A stretch of DNA of 64,000 bases from JBDHWI01 sp964590135 (GTDB taxonomy: Bacteria; Chloroflexota; Anaerolineae; J036; Brachytrichaceae), in NCBI GenBank assembly GCA_964590135.1, contig CAZPVX010000022.1, positions 9,144-73,143 of the forward strand, in the 5' to 3' direction. Below, in pieces: positions 8,625 to 17,082 of this stretch (positions are counted from its first letter, which is position 1; each line of letters opens with the position of its first letter). A program made the translations under genes and the position numbers. Under the pieces are notes generated by a model. The model did not search any database. It was not told the DNA's origin and saw only the letters and a list, made by a program, of their open reading frames with translations.

Positions 8625-9452
8625 ATGGAAAACAAGATCAACCTTAAAGCCATTGCCGGTGAGGTGATGCAGGTGGCCGGCGTGCAGGCGGTGGTGCTGG
8701 GCGGCTCGCGCGGGCGCGGCAACGCCAAACCCGATTCTGACTACGACATCGGCATCTACTTCGATTCTGCCGATACGTTCGACATCGCCGCGCTCAATCG
8801 CCGCGCGCAAAAATGGGATGACGCGCAGCGCGAAAATCTCTGCACGCTCGTCGGCGGGTGGGGGCCGTGGGTCACCGGCGGCGGCTGGCTGGTGGTGAAT
8901 GGTGAGCCCGTCGATTTCATCTATCGCGATCTGCCGCAGGTTGGGCGTGTGATCGACGATTGCATCGCCGGCAAGATCGAGATTGGCTATCAGGCCGGCC
9001 ACCCCTTCGGTTTCATGTCGTCCATTTACATGGGCGAAGTTGCGATGTGCAAAGTGCTGTGCGACCCGCTTGGCGCGCTGGCTACGCTGAAGAAGAAGAC
9101 GCAGCCCTATCCGCCGGCGTTGAAGCGCGCCCTCACCCGCATGGCGTGGGAAGCGGGATTCAGCCTGTCAATGTTGCCGAAGACGATTGCGCGTGATGAT
9201 GGCGCCTATCTCGCCGGCCATGTCTTTCGCGCCATCATATGCATGACGCAGGCGTTGTTTGCGCTGAATGAGCAGTATTGCCTGAACGAGAAAGGCTCGG
9301 TGCAACTCGCGGCGACTTTCCCGCAATGCCCGCCGCGCTATGCCGAGCGCGTGAATGAGGCGATGGCGCTGCTTGGCACGCAGCCGGCACTCGCGCATGA
9401 GTGTCTCAGCCAGCTCAACACCGAAGTGCAGAAACTATTGGAACAGACTTAA
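8625..9452 (+). CDS. Nucleotidyltransferase-fold protein (polymerase-beta type)
   Basis: 275 residues. The N-terminal domain carries the nucleotidyltransferase motif VVLGGSRGRGNAKPDSDYDIGIYF: the GGSRGRG loop, two aspartates in DSDYD as metal ligands, and a third acidic site probably in EPVDFIYRDLP. The C-terminal half is helical and resembles substrate-binding regions of aminoglycoside or small-molecule nucleotidyltransferases. It could modify a small molecule, an RNA or a protein partner; the sequence does not tell which. TAATCT lies eight bases before the ATG. No neighbour suggests a toxin-antitoxin pair. Confidence 0.75.
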   Translation: MENKINLKAIAGEVMQVAGVQAVVLGGSRGRGNAKPDSDYDIGIYFDSADTFDIAALNRRAQKWDDAQRENLCTLVGGWGPWVTGGGWLVVNGEPVDFIYRDLPQVGRVIDDCIAGKIEIGYQAGHPFGFMSSIYMGEVAMCKVLCDPLGALATLKKKTQPYPPALKRALTRMAWEAGFSLSMLPKTIARDDGAYLAGHVFRAIICMTQALFALNEQYCLNEKGSVQLAATFPQCPPRYAERVNEAMALLGTQPALAHECLSQLNTEVQKLLEQT

Positions 9453-9530
9453 CGCGGAGACGCAAAGAAGCAAAGGCGCTGAGAGCTTTTTTGAAGCTTT
9501 ACGTCTCTGCACCTCAGCGTCTTTGCGTTG
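9451..9530. repeat. Imperfect palindrome between convergent genes
   Basis: AACGC...CGCAAAG...GCGCTGAG on the left is mirrored by CTCAGCG...CTTTGCGTT on the right (matching arms at 9461-9467/9521-9527 and 9477-9483/9513-9519), with a TTTTTT run at 9487-9492 in the loop. It separates two convergent genes and may act as a terminator. The GACGC-AAAG type of arm is common in dispersed extragenic repeats. Confidence 0.45.
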
Positions 9531-9536
9531 AAATTC

Positions 9537-9821
9537 TCACAGCAACGCCTGCGCGATGGCCGCCCATTCTTCATCCAGTGAGACGCTGGCATGCGGCTTG
9601 CCGGCGCGGCGATACCAGTAGCCGGCGTTGTAGGCATCGCCTTCCTTGCGATGCAGATATGCATGAACCCACGCGCCGATCGCATCGTCCTGTGCCTGCG
9701 CGTGTTCGTGCGCCTTGTGCCAGTCGCCCTTCGCGTCCCACCACAGCGCCTGCAGCGCATGACTCAGTGGCGCCGGCGGAACTGCCGCCTGCACCGATGT
9801 TTTGAAGGTGTCGAAGTCCAT
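9537..9821 (-). CDS. Small hypothetical protein
   Basis: 94 residues from the ATG at 9821 (MDFDTFKTSVQAAVPP). A longer frame to 9932 would overlap the start and promoter of the MFS gene on the other strand and its extra residues look non-coding. The protein contains HALQALWWDAKGDWHKAHEHAQ and DAYNAGYWYRRAGKPH, which recur in small bacterial proteins seen as helical, perhaps single TPR-like units. No signal peptide or membrane segment. Function unknown. Confidence 0.7.
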   Translation of the reverse strand: MDFDTFKTSVQAAVPPAPLSHALQALWWDAKGDWHKAHEHAQAQDDAIGAWVHAYLHRKEGDAYNAGYWYRRAGKPHASVSLDEEWAAIAQALL

Positions 9822-9871
9822 GCCAGCATTATCGCCAAGCCGCCTTATCTCACCACTTTTTGCCCGCTCCC

Positions 9872-9877
9872 TATAAT
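9872..9877 (+). promoter_or_regulatory. -10 box of the MFS gene
   Basis: A consensus TATAAT sits 11 bases before the ATG at 9889, so the 5' leader can be only a few nucleotides long. There is no Shine-Dalgarno sequence in that space (CTGCCTCACCC). Confidence 0.6.
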
Positions 9878-9888
9878 CTGCCTCACCC

Positions 9889-11142
9889 ATGAACGCCCGT
9901 CTACCCGCCTTCGCCTCACGTGACTTCCGCATTTTCTGGACTGGTCAGTTCATCTCGCTTATCGGCACATGGATGCAGACCACCGTGCAAGCCTATCTGG
10001 CCTATCGCATTACTGGTCAGCCCATCTACCTCGGCATCATCGGCATGGCCGGCACGCTGCCTACGCTGCTGTTCACATTGCCGGGTGGCGTGTGGGTGGA
10101 GCGGCTGCACAAGCGCAACGCCGTCATCGTGTTGCAGGCAGTGATGATGGCGCAGGCGTTCATCCTTGCCGGCCTCACGCTTGCCGGCGCAGTCACCATC
10201 TGGCACATCGTGGTGCTGGCCTTCATCCTCGGCGCAGCCAACTCCATCGAGATCACCGCGCGGCAAGCCATGCTGATCGAAATTGTCGGCAAGGATGCGC
10301 TTCCGAATGCCATCGCGCTGCAATCAACCGCGTTTAATGTGGCGCGCGTGCTGGGGCCGGCGCTCTCCGCCCCGCTGCTGCTCATCTTCTCAAACAATGG
10401 CGAAGGATGGGCATTTTTCATCAATGGCCTGAGCTACTTCATAGTCATCATCGGCCTGTTCATGATCCATCCCAAGCCGCAGACCGAAGTGCAAGTGGGC
10501 ATTGGGGGGACCAGCATGATCCATCAGTTTCGCGAGGGTCAGCGCTACATCCGCCAGACCGGGCTGGTGCTGCTGGTGATTTTGATGGCAGCCGTGCCGG
10601 GGCTGCTGGCCTTTCCTGTCATTCAACAGGTGCCGGCCATCGCTAGTGATGTGCTGAGCCAGCCCGGCGACACTGATGCCATCGTGGCGGCGCGCAACAG
10701 CGCCATGCTCACCGCACAGGGCGCCGGCGCGCTGATCGCATCGCTCATGCTCACGCTGTTTGGCAACTTCTCACGCAAGGGGTTGTGGATGACCGCCGGC
10801 CAGTTTGCGTTTTCCCTCGCCCTGATCGGCATCGCGCTCTCGCACAACCTCTCCAGCACCCTGCTGATGATGATGCTGTTTGGTTGGGGCACGGTGACTG
10901 CGCTGGCCAACAGCAACATGGTCATTCAGCTGGTCGTGCCAGATGCCCTGCGCGGTCGCGTCATCAGCACCTACCTGTGGGCGCTGCAGGGCATCGCGCC
11001 GTTTGGCAGTCTGTTGATCGGGACGATTGCGCAAGCCGCCGGCGTGCCGCTGGCCGCGCTGCTGGCCGGCACGGTCTGTTTGTCGTTCTACGCTGTCATG
11101 GTGCTGCGCGCGCCGACGGTGCGCAAGTTCAGCACGGCATGA
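9889..11142 (+). CDS. Major facilitator superfamily transporter (EntS/MFS_3-like exporter)
   Basis: 417 residues with about twelve hydrophobic helices. FRIFWTGQFISLIGTWMQTTVQAYL at the start and the loop LPGGVWVERLHKRNAVIVLQ between helices 2 and 3 match the MFS_3 group that includes the enterobactin exporter EntS and macrolide exporters. ALRGRVISTYLWALQGIAPFGSL in the second half is also typical. Proton-driven export of a small molecule across the inner membrane is likely; the substrate is unknown. It appears to be a single-gene unit with its own TATAAT box. Confidence 0.85.
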   Translation: MNARLPAFASRDFRIFWTGQFISLIGTWMQTTVQAYLAYRITGQPIYLGIIGMAGTLPTLLFTLPGGVWVERLHKRNAVIVLQAVMMAQAFILAGLTLAGAVTIWHIVVLAFILGAANSIEITARQAMLIEIVGKDALPNAIALQSTAFNVARVLGPALSAPLLLIFSNNGEGWAFFINGLSYFIVIIGLFMIHPKPQTEVQVGIGGTSMIHQFREGQRYIRQTGLVLLVILMAAVPGLLAFPVIQQVPAIASDVLSQPGDTDAIVAARNSAMLTAQGAGALIASLMLTLFGNFSRKGLWMTAGQFAFSLALIGIALSHNLSSTLLMMMLFGWGTVTALANSNMVIQLVVPDALRGRVISTYLWALQGIAPFGSLLIGTIAQAAGVPLAALLAGTVCLSFYAVMVLRAPTVRKFSTA

Positions 11143-11216
11143 ATTTCACGCCTTGCCTGTGCAAGTTGATGTTTTGCAGGATCGTTCAATCATTTTGCAG
11201 AAATCTTCTATCTTTC

Positions 11217-11323
11217 ACTGGACTTACGCACGATGACACAAACCCCACCCCCAACCCCTCCCCATTGGGGAGGGGTTGGGGGTGGGTTCAGCATCACAAA
11301 TCGACGTTTTGCGTAAGTCCAGT
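11217..11323. mobile_element. MITE-like element with 14-bp terminal inverted repeats
   Basis: Exact terminal inverted repeats ACTGGACTTACGCA (11217-11230) and TGCGTAAGTCCAGT (11310-11323) enclose about 80 bp with no coding capacity. The centre is a second near-perfect palindrome of C-rich and G-rich arms (about 11244-11287) able to fold into a long hairpin. TTTC occurs at 11213-11216 and 11323-11326, a possible 4-bp target duplication if the last base is shared. GGACTTACGCA ends are seen on several transposase-encoded IS elements, so it was probably mobilised in trans. The rest of the 315-bp gap (11143-11457) shows only a possible TATACT box at 11342-11347. Confidence 0.7.
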
Positions 11324-11457
11324 TTCAATTTGCTTCATGCTTATACTGATGACATGGCCAGATAGCCGAAAGCCGGCTATACGGCGATCAGGAGCAATAA
11401 CTGTGTCAATTTGCTCAAGGCATGAAGCGCCTCAAATATTTCAGGCGAGAACCACAA

Positions 11458-12318
11458 ATGTCAGCAATACCATCGGTCACATTGAATAACGGAGTGGTGA
11501 TGCCCTTGTTGGGGTTCGGCGTCTTTCAAATAACTGACCTCGCAGAGTGCGAGCGCAGCGTCTTGGACGCCATCGAAACAGGCTATCGGTTGCTGGATAC
11601 GGCTTCGTCTTACGGCAACGAAGAGGCTGTTGGCCGAGCCATCCAAAAGAGCGGTATGGCACGAAATGAGCTTTTCATCACGACCAAGCTCTGGGTTCAG
11701 GATGCCAGTTACGAAGGCGCAAAGGCAGCTTTCCAGCGTTCATTGGACAAGTTGAAACTGAACTACCTCGACTTATATCTGATTCACCAGCCCTACGGTG
11801 ATGTATTCGGCGCATGGCGGGCGATGCAAGAGTTGTATCAGGCGGGTCGCATCAAGGCCATTGGCGTCAGTAACTTTCATCCAGACCGGCTCACGGACTT
11901 CATGATTCACAACGAGGTGTCGCCGGCGGTCAACCAGATTGAAACGCACCCCTTCCATCAGCAAATTGAAACCCAGCAGTTCCTGCAGGAAAACAAAGTC
12001 CAGATTGAATCGTGGGGACCGTTTGCCGAAGGTCGAAACAACATCTTCCACAACGATGTGCTGCTGTCCCTTTCAGAGAAACACGGCAAAAGCGTGGCGC
12101 AGGTGATTCTTCGTTGGTTGATGCAGCGCGGTGTGGTCGCAATTCCCAAATCAGTTCGCAAGGAACGCATGGTCGAAAACTTGAACATCTTCGACTTTGA
12201 TCTGAGCGCTGATGACATGAAGGCGATTGCGACGTTGGACAACAAGCAGAGTGCTTTTTTCGACCACCGCGATCCGGTGATGGTGAAGATGTTGGGCACT
12301 CGAAAAATCCACGACTGA
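11458..12318 (+). CDS. Aldo/keto reductase (2,5-diketo-D-gluconate reductase type)
   Basis: 286 residues, a TIM-barrel NADPH-dependent carbonyl reductase. The start ATG at 11458 (MSAIPSVTLNNGVVMPLLGF) was preferred over an upstream in-frame ATG at 11422 because family homology begins here. The catalytic tetrad is visible: Asp and Tyr in YRLLDTASSYGNEEAVG, Lys in FITTKLWV and His in LDLYLIHQPYGD. The NADPH site is at IPKSVRKERMVENL near the end. Third-position GC is lower and GCCGGC occurs once in the gene, unlike its neighbours, which with the adjacent MITE hints at acquisition by transfer. Confidence 0.9.
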   Translation: MSAIPSVTLNNGVVMPLLGFGVFQITDLAECERSVLDAIETGYRLLDTASSYGNEEAVGRAIQKSGMARNELFITTKLWVQDASYEGAKAAFQRSLDKLKLNYLDLYLIHQPYGDVFGAWRAMQELYQAGRIKAIGVSNFHPDRLTDFMIHNEVSPAVNQIETHPFHQQIETQQFLQENKVQIESWGPFAEGRNNIFHNDVLLSLSEKHGKSVAQVILRWLMQRGVVAIPKSVRKERMVENLNIFDFDLSADDMKAIATLDNKQSAFFDHRDPVMVKMLGTRKIHD

Positions 12319-12360
12319 TGTGATCAGCACCCCCATCCAAAACCAAGCGATGGCACGTCC

Positions 12361-13425
12361 TCAGTAAATCGGTCGCGGGATGAAGACGAGAATGAAGACC
12401 AGGACGGAGGTCGCGATCAGCAGCAGATGAATGGATTTCAGCGTGACCGCTTCATTCAGTGACGGCGGGTGATTGCGGCCAAACAAAAACACCAGCACCA
12501 CCCACAGAATCCATGCTTGCGAAATGAATGCCAGCGCCGCCATCAGTGCGATGGTGGCGTATGAGACGTATTTGGCGCGCTGGCCGAGCAGCGCGTACAC
12601 CACATGTCCGCCATCCAATTGCCCCGCCGGCAGCAGATTGATGCCGGTGATGAGCAGGCCGATCCAGGCCGCAAAGCCGATGGGGTGCAGGTCAACCAGC
12701 GCGTCTGGCGAGCCGAAGCGGATGGCCGTCATCAGCAGCGTGAGCAGGGAATCGCCGAAGAAGATGACATTATCGGGGATGGGCGCGTTCATCTGCGCAG
12801 TGGAGAGTGCATAGCCCAGCGCGAGCAGCGGCACGGCGACGATGAAGCCGGCGATCGGGCCAGCCACCGCAATTTCCAGCAGCGTGCGACGATTTTCAAA
12901 TGGCTCGCGCTGCACGATGACTGCGCCGAGCGTGCCGGCGATGCTGAGCGGGAAGGGCAGCGGAATGAAAAACGGCAGCGACGCTGGCGCCTTGCGCAGC
13001 CGGCCCACCAGATAGTGACCTCCCTCATGCGCCGTGAGAATGCCCATCAACGCGCTGCCGAACATCAGTCCATTTGCCAGATTGAAACTGGGGCTGAACA
13101 GCATTGCGCCAGTGAAGATGGTCGAGATCACCGTCGCGATGTAAAGGACAAGGTTGATCTGCGGGTTGCCCGTCGCCTTTTGTGCGACGCCCGGCGTCAT
13201 CACCACTTCATGCTGCTCGCCGTGCGGCCGCAGATATGGCGTATAGCCAAGCGCCTCCACGCGCCGGCGCATCGGCGGATACACCGTTTCTGGCGCGCCC
13301 TTCAATTGCCCACGCAGCGCCACCGCGCCGTTTTCAAGGAAGGTGTAGCTCTCGACGGCAAGCGCATCCTGCACTGCATTGCGCAACTGCGCAATCAGTT
13401 CGAGCCGATTCGAGGAAGCGATCAT
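12361..13425 (-). CDS. Site-2 protease family (M50) membrane metalloprotease
   Basis: 354 residues. An N-terminal ~90-residue soluble region precedes a multi-helix membrane domain. The zinc motif HExxH is present as TAHEGGHYLVGRL and the third ligand motif as LLPAGQLDGGHVVYALLG, in the order and spacing of the M50 family. It resembles the EGY1/Slr0643 branch (FFIPLPFPLSIAGTLGAVI), not RseP: no PDZ domain is seen. Expected to cleave membrane-embedded substrates. It directly follows sufE on the minus strand with a 4-bp gap, so the two are co-transcribed. Confidence 0.87.
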   Translation of the reverse strand: MIASSNRLELIAQLRNAVQDALAVESYTFLENGAVALRGQLKGAPETVYPPMRRRVEALGYTPYLRPHGEQHEVVMTPGVAQKATGNPQINLVLYIATVISTIFTGAMLFSPSFNLANGLMFGSALMGILTAHEGGHYLVGRLRKAPASLPFFIPLPFPLSIAGTLGAVIVQREPFENRRTLLEIAVAGPIAGFIVAVPLLALGYALSTAQMNAPIPDNVIFFGDSLLTLLMTAIRFGSPDALVDLHPIGFAAWIGLLITGINLLPAGQLDGGHVVYALLGQRAKYVSYATIALMAALAFISQAWILWVVLVFLFGRNHPPSLNEAVTLKSIHLLLIATSVLVFILVFIPRPIY

Positions 13426-13429
13426 TCGA

Positions 13430-13897
13430 TTATGCCGGCTTGGCGTAGCGCTGCGCCAGCCTCTTCACCACCGATGCGATGCTGAGCAGTCCCTGCCCCT
13501 TGCCCATCGAAATGGTTTTGCCATAGAGCGTCGGCACCAACTCGTCGATCGGCATGGCCGCAATCTGATCTGCCGGCAGCCCGTTGATCGTTGAATCGAG
13601 GATGGCCGACAACGCGCGCGCTGACACGCCGAAAGGATTCTCGACGCCGAAGTAAAACTTCATGCGTGGCGAGGGTGTGGTGGCCGGGTCGTCGAGCGGT
13701 TCGACGAAGACGTATGAATCCGATTCGCAGTGCGGCACTTGATTAGCAAGAGGATACGGGCGCTTGGCGATGCGCTCAGGCACGCCGGTGAACTGATCGG
13801 AATACTCGATCAGCATCTGGTTTCGATCAGCCGGATTCTGCTCGAAGATCTCCAGCACGTCGCGCAACGCTTCCGGATAGCGTGAGAAGTCAGTCAT
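13430..13897 (-). CDS. sufE: SufE-family sulfur acceptor
   Basis: 155 residues. SufE accepts sulfur from a cysteine desulfurase (SufS) for Fe-S cluster assembly. The acceptor cysteine is in NQVPHCESDSYVFVEP, aligned with the loop cysteine of E. coli SufE, and the region FYFGVENPFGVSARALSAIL and GLPADQIAAMPID match the family. No sufS or sufBCD genes are in the window, so it works with partners elsewhere. TATCGT precedes the start on the minus strand. It heads a two-gene unit with the M50 protease. Confidence 0.85.
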   Translation of the reverse strand: MTDFSRYPEALRDVLEIFEQNPADRNQMLIEYSDQFTGVPERIAKRPYPLANQVPHCESDSYVFVEPLDDPATTPSPRMKFYFGVENPFGVSARALSAILDSTINGLPADQIAAMPIDELVPTLYGKTISMGKGQGLLSIASVVKRLAQRYAKPA

Positions 13898-13972
13898 GGC
13901 GCAACGATAGCACAGCGAAACTGGCCGGCTAGCCAGCGACAGTGCGCCTTCGCTGCGCTACAATGCCGGCGC

Positions 13973-14332
13973 ATGAGGCGCATTGACCTGATGACGTTGC
14001 GGCGCGACATTTTGATGGGGCCGATTGGCATGGGCATCTCCATGATGTCGGCCTACGTCTTCTTCCTTGCGCTGTTTACGCGCCATTGGGTGCTGGCGCT
14101 GTGCGAAGATGGCCGGCAATTCATCGCTGCGCAGCACATCGAGTTGCATCTTGAGTTGAACTTGCAGCCGGCGCCGATGGTGCTGTTTTGCCACGAGCAT
14201 CTCGGCAATACCCATCTGTCGACTGCATTCCTCACCCCCGACTCCACGCAGGTCGACCGCGTCATCACCTGGGCGCCGTGCTCGATGAAGAGTGCCTGGC
14301 CCGGCCCGGCATCTGTCTCGCGCGCGCCGTGA
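13973..14332 (+). CDS. Hypothetical small protein
   Basis: 119 residues in a 577-bp gap otherwise without a gene. TACAAT (13959-13964) lies eight bases before the ATG, the same arrangement as for several sure genes here, and the frame has G or C at most third positions. The protein has one hydrophobic stretch (GISMMSAYVFFLALFTRHWVL) and no motif I recognise. Reverse-strand frames over the same span look like shadows. The remaining 14333-14474 holds only a small GCAGGG/CCCTGC hairpin (14357-14375). Confidence 0.4.
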   Translation: MRRIDLMTLRRDILMGPIGMGISMMSAYVFFLALFTRHWVLALCEDGRQFIAAQHIELHLELNLQPAPMVLFCHEHLGNTHLSTAFLTPDSTQVDRVITWAPCSMKSAWPGPASVSRAP

Positions 14333-14474
14333 CCCGCTTCGCAACTTTGCTGCTTGCAGGGTGTTTTGCCCTGCATATCGCCTGTTTGCATTGCCCAATT
14401 TTTTGATGCTGCCTTGAATGTGCCGAGCGCCGGCAGGCCGCATCTCCATTTAGCAGAACCTTGCGGAGCCAACC

Positions 14475-15725
14475 GTGTCAAACAATCACTCATCACACCG
14501 TGTCGTCATCACCGGCATGGGCGCAGTCACCCCACTCGGACATTCGGTTCAGGAAACCTGGGGTGCTCTGGTCGCCGGCAAGTCCGGCGTCGGCCAGATC
14601 ACACTTTTTGATCATTCACAACTCAGCGTTCACATCGCAGCCGAGGTGAAGAACTGGGATGCCACCGCGCATTTCGGAGCAAAAGATGCCCGCCGGCTCG
14701 ACCGCGTTTCACAATTTGCGCTGGTTGCTGCCAGGCAGGCGCTTGAAGACTCGCAACTTGTCGTCAACGACGATAACACCTTTGACGTCGGCGTCATCAT
14801 CGGCAGCGGCATCGGCGGCGTCACCACGCTGTTGAACGAGCATCAGGTCATGCTGACGAAGGGTGCAAGCCGCATCAGCCCCTTCACCGTGCCAATGATG
14901 TTGCCCGACACTGCCACCGGCCAGATTGCGATTCATTTCGGCATTCGCGGCCCGAACATGTGCATCGTCACAGCCTGCGCCAGCGGCGTGAATGCCATCG
15001 GTGAGGCGAGCGAGCTGATCCGCAGCGGGCGGGCGGTGGCCGCAGTCACCGGCGGCTGCGAGGCGCCGATCAACGGCTTCTCGATGTCGGCCTTTCACAA
15101 CATGGGCGCGCTGTCGATGTTGCAGGATGAGCCACAGCGCGCCAGCCGCCCCTTCGACAAGACGCGCGCCGGCTTCGTTACCGGCGAGGGCGCGGCCATG
15201 CTGGTGCTGGAATCGCTCGAACATGCCCAGGCCCGCGGCGCGCGCATCTATGCCGAGATCACCGGCTATGGCTGCACCGACGACGCGTTCCACATCACCG
15301 CGCCGGATGTGAAGGGGCCGGCGATGGCGATGCGCAAGGCGCTGCGGCAGGCCGGCCTCGCGCCCAGCCAGATCGACTACATCAACGCGCACGGCACCAG
15401 CACGCAGCTCAATGACGTGAACGAAACGCGCGCCATCAAAGAGGTGTTTGGCGAGGGAGCCTACGATGTAAACGTCAGCTCCACCAAGTCGATGACGGCG
15501 CACGCCTTCGGCGCGATTGGCGCAATTGAGACCGTGGTCTGCGTGAAATCGGTCAACGAGGACATCATCCCGCCGACGATCAACTACGAGCACCCCGACC
15601 CTGATTGCGACCTGAACTACACGCCGAATGTGGCTGTGAAGCGAAGCGTGGCGCGCGCCATGTGCAATTCATTCGGCTTTGGCGGCCACAATGGCTGCCT
15701 GATTGTTTCGGAATTTAAGAATTGA
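14475..15725 (+). CDS. fabF: 3-oxoacyl-ACP synthase II
   Basis: 416 residues, full length for FabF, the condensing enzyme that extends acyl-ACP with malonyl-ACP in fatty acid synthesis. Catalytic Cys168 is in CIVTACASGVNAIGEA; the two histidines are in NAHGTSTQLND and TAHAFGAIGAIETV; the KS lysine is in SSTKSMTAH. The C-terminal NSFGFGGHNGCL is diagnostic. Start is GTG at 14475 with GCGGAG upstream. fabH follows 76 bp later on the same strand, so this is a fatty acid synthesis pair, although no acpP, fabD or fabG is nearby. Confidence 0.95.
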   Translation: MSNNHSSHRVVITGMGAVTPLGHSVQETWGALVAGKSGVGQITLFDHSQLSVHIAAEVKNWDATAHFGAKDARRLDRVSQFALVAARQALEDSQLVVNDDNTFDVGVIIGSGIGGVTTLLNEHQVMLTKGASRISPFTVPMMLPDTATGQIAIHFGIRGPNMCIVTACASGVNAIGEASELIRSGRAVAAVTGGCEAPINGFSMSAFHNMGALSMLQDEPQRASRPFDKTRAGFVTGEGAAMLVLESLEHAQARGARIYAEITGYGCTDDAFHITAPDVKGPAMAMRKALRQAGLAPSQIDYINAHGTSTQLNDVNETRAIKEVFGEGAYDVNVSSTKSMTAHAFGAIGAIETVVCVKSVNEDIIPPTINYEHPDPDCDLNYTPNVAVKRSVARAMCNSFGFGGHNGCLIVSEFKN

Positions 15726-15801
15726 GTGTTTGCGCAAGGCCGGCAGGTTGAAGTGAAGGATGGAAACCTGCCGGCTTGAAGGCGCATACGACGAATCTGG
15801 C

Positions 15802-17019
15802 ATGAAATACGCTCATATCACGGGTTGGGGCAAGTTTGCGCCGCAGCGCGTCATGACCAATGACGATCTGACAAAGCTGGTCGATACGTCGGATGAATGG
15901 ATCCGCAAGATGACCGGCATTGGGCAGCGCCGCATCGCCGGCCCGCAAGACAGCACAGCCAGCATGTCGATCAACGCGGCGGTGGCTGCGCTGGATATGG
16001 CCGGCGTCATTCCAGCACAGCTTGACCTGATCATCGTTGCGACGATCACGCCGGAGCATTGCTTCCCCTCGACCGCCTCGCTGGTGCAGGACGCGCTTGG
16101 CGCGGACAAGGCCGGCGCGTTCGATCTGGGCGCGGCGTGCAGCGGCTTTGTGTATGGCTTGGGCATGGGCAGCGATGCAATCAAGGCCGGCAGCGCGAAC
16201 ACCGTGCTGGTGATTGGCGCAGAGACGCTCTCGCGCATCGTGAACTGGCAGGATCGCAACACCTGCGTGCTGTTTGGCGACGGCGCCGGCGCAGTGGTCT
16301 TGCAGAGCAGCGATCAGCCGGGCGGCGTGCTGACCACGCTGCTGCGCTCAGACGGCAGTGGCGGCGATTTGTTGATTGTTCCGGCCGGCGGCAGCAAGTT
16401 GCCCATCACGCCCGACTTGCTTGCCACAAATCAACACTGCCTGCGCATGAATGGCCGTGAGGTCTTTCGTTTTGCCACGCGAGTGATGGATCGCGCCACG
16501 CGCGAGGTTTTGCATAAAGCCGGCTGGACGCTGGATGATGTTGACATCATCGTGCCGCATCAGGCCAATATGCGCATCATCGAGTCGGCTGCCAAGTCAC
16601 TCGGCATGCCAATGGAAAAGTTCTTCACGAACATCGAGTTCTATGGCAACACCAGTGGCGCGTCGATCCCGATCGCGCTGGCTGAAGCCGCCGATGCAGG
16701 TCGGCTGCGCCCCAATGACCGCACGGTGCTGGTCGGTTTCGGCGCAGGATTGACCTGGGCGGCAGCGGCGGTGCAATGGAGCCAGCCGCGGCCACCGAGC
16801 CGCTCGCACAAGACGCTCAGCCGCATTGGCTATGGAGTCGCTGGTGTGCGCTCGCGCGCGCGCAAGCTGCTGCGACGGGTGGAAGATCGCATGTTTGGGC
16901 CGGCGGATGCGCCCGTGAAGTCGCCGCCGGCGCGCGAAGCACAGCCGCGCAACGGCAGACACGCGCCTGAGAAGCCGGCGGCGACCGCCGCAAGCCGAGG
17001 AGAAGACCGAGCAGAATAA
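15802..17019 (+). CDS. fabH: 3-oxoacyl-ACP synthase III with basic C-terminal tail
   Basis: 405 residues from ATG 15802 (MKYAHITGWGKFAP). FabH condenses acetyl-CoA or another acyl-CoA with malonyl-ACP to start fatty acid synthesis. Catalytic Cys113 is in FDLGAACSGFVYGLG, His in IVPHQANMRI and Asn in FYGNTSGASIPIAL. The normal fold ends near residue 330 at VGFGAGLTWAAAAVQW. A further ~75 residues, rich in Arg, Pro and Ala (RSRARKLLRRVEDRMFG and onward), have no counterpart in the usual enzyme and look disordered. It could mediate membrane or partner binding. Ends at a strong terminator. Confidence 0.93.
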   Translation: MKYAHITGWGKFAPQRVMTNDDLTKLVDTSDEWIRKMTGIGQRRIAGPQDSTASMSINAAVAALDMAGVIPAQLDLIIVATITPEHCFPSTASLVQDALGADKAGAFDLGAACSGFVYGLGMGSDAIKAGSANTVLVIGAETLSRIVNWQDRNTCVLFGDGAGAVVLQSSDQPGGVLTTLLRSDGSGGDLLIVPAGGSKLPITPDLLATNQHCLRMNGREVFRFATRVMDRATREVLHKAGWTLDDVDIIVPHQANMRIIESAAKSLGMPMEKFFTNIEFYGNTSGASIPIALAEAADAGRLRPNDRTVLVGFGAGLTWAAAAVQWSQPRPPSRSHKTLSRIGYGVAGVRSRARKLLRRVEDRMFGPADAPVKSPPAREAQPRNGRHAPEKPAATAASRGEDRAE

Positions 17020-17059
17020 AAAGCGACGCACCCTGAATTGTTGAAGGGTGCGTCGCTTT
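17020..17059. terminator. Bidirectional intrinsic terminator
   Basis: AAAGCGACGCACCCT (17020-17034) pairs perfectly with AGGGTGCGTCGCTTT (17045-17059) around a 10-nt loop; A- and T-runs flank the stem. It lies between the convergent fabH and multicopper oxidase genes and can serve both. Confidence 0.85.
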
Positions 17060-17082
17060 CATTGCTGTGATGCAGGCGCGAT

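Noticed and set aside
13958..14496. Minus-strand frames of 147-163 residues
   Set aside because: Composition rich in Arg and Cys typical of shadow frames; the plus-strand frame has a promoter box and better third-position GC.
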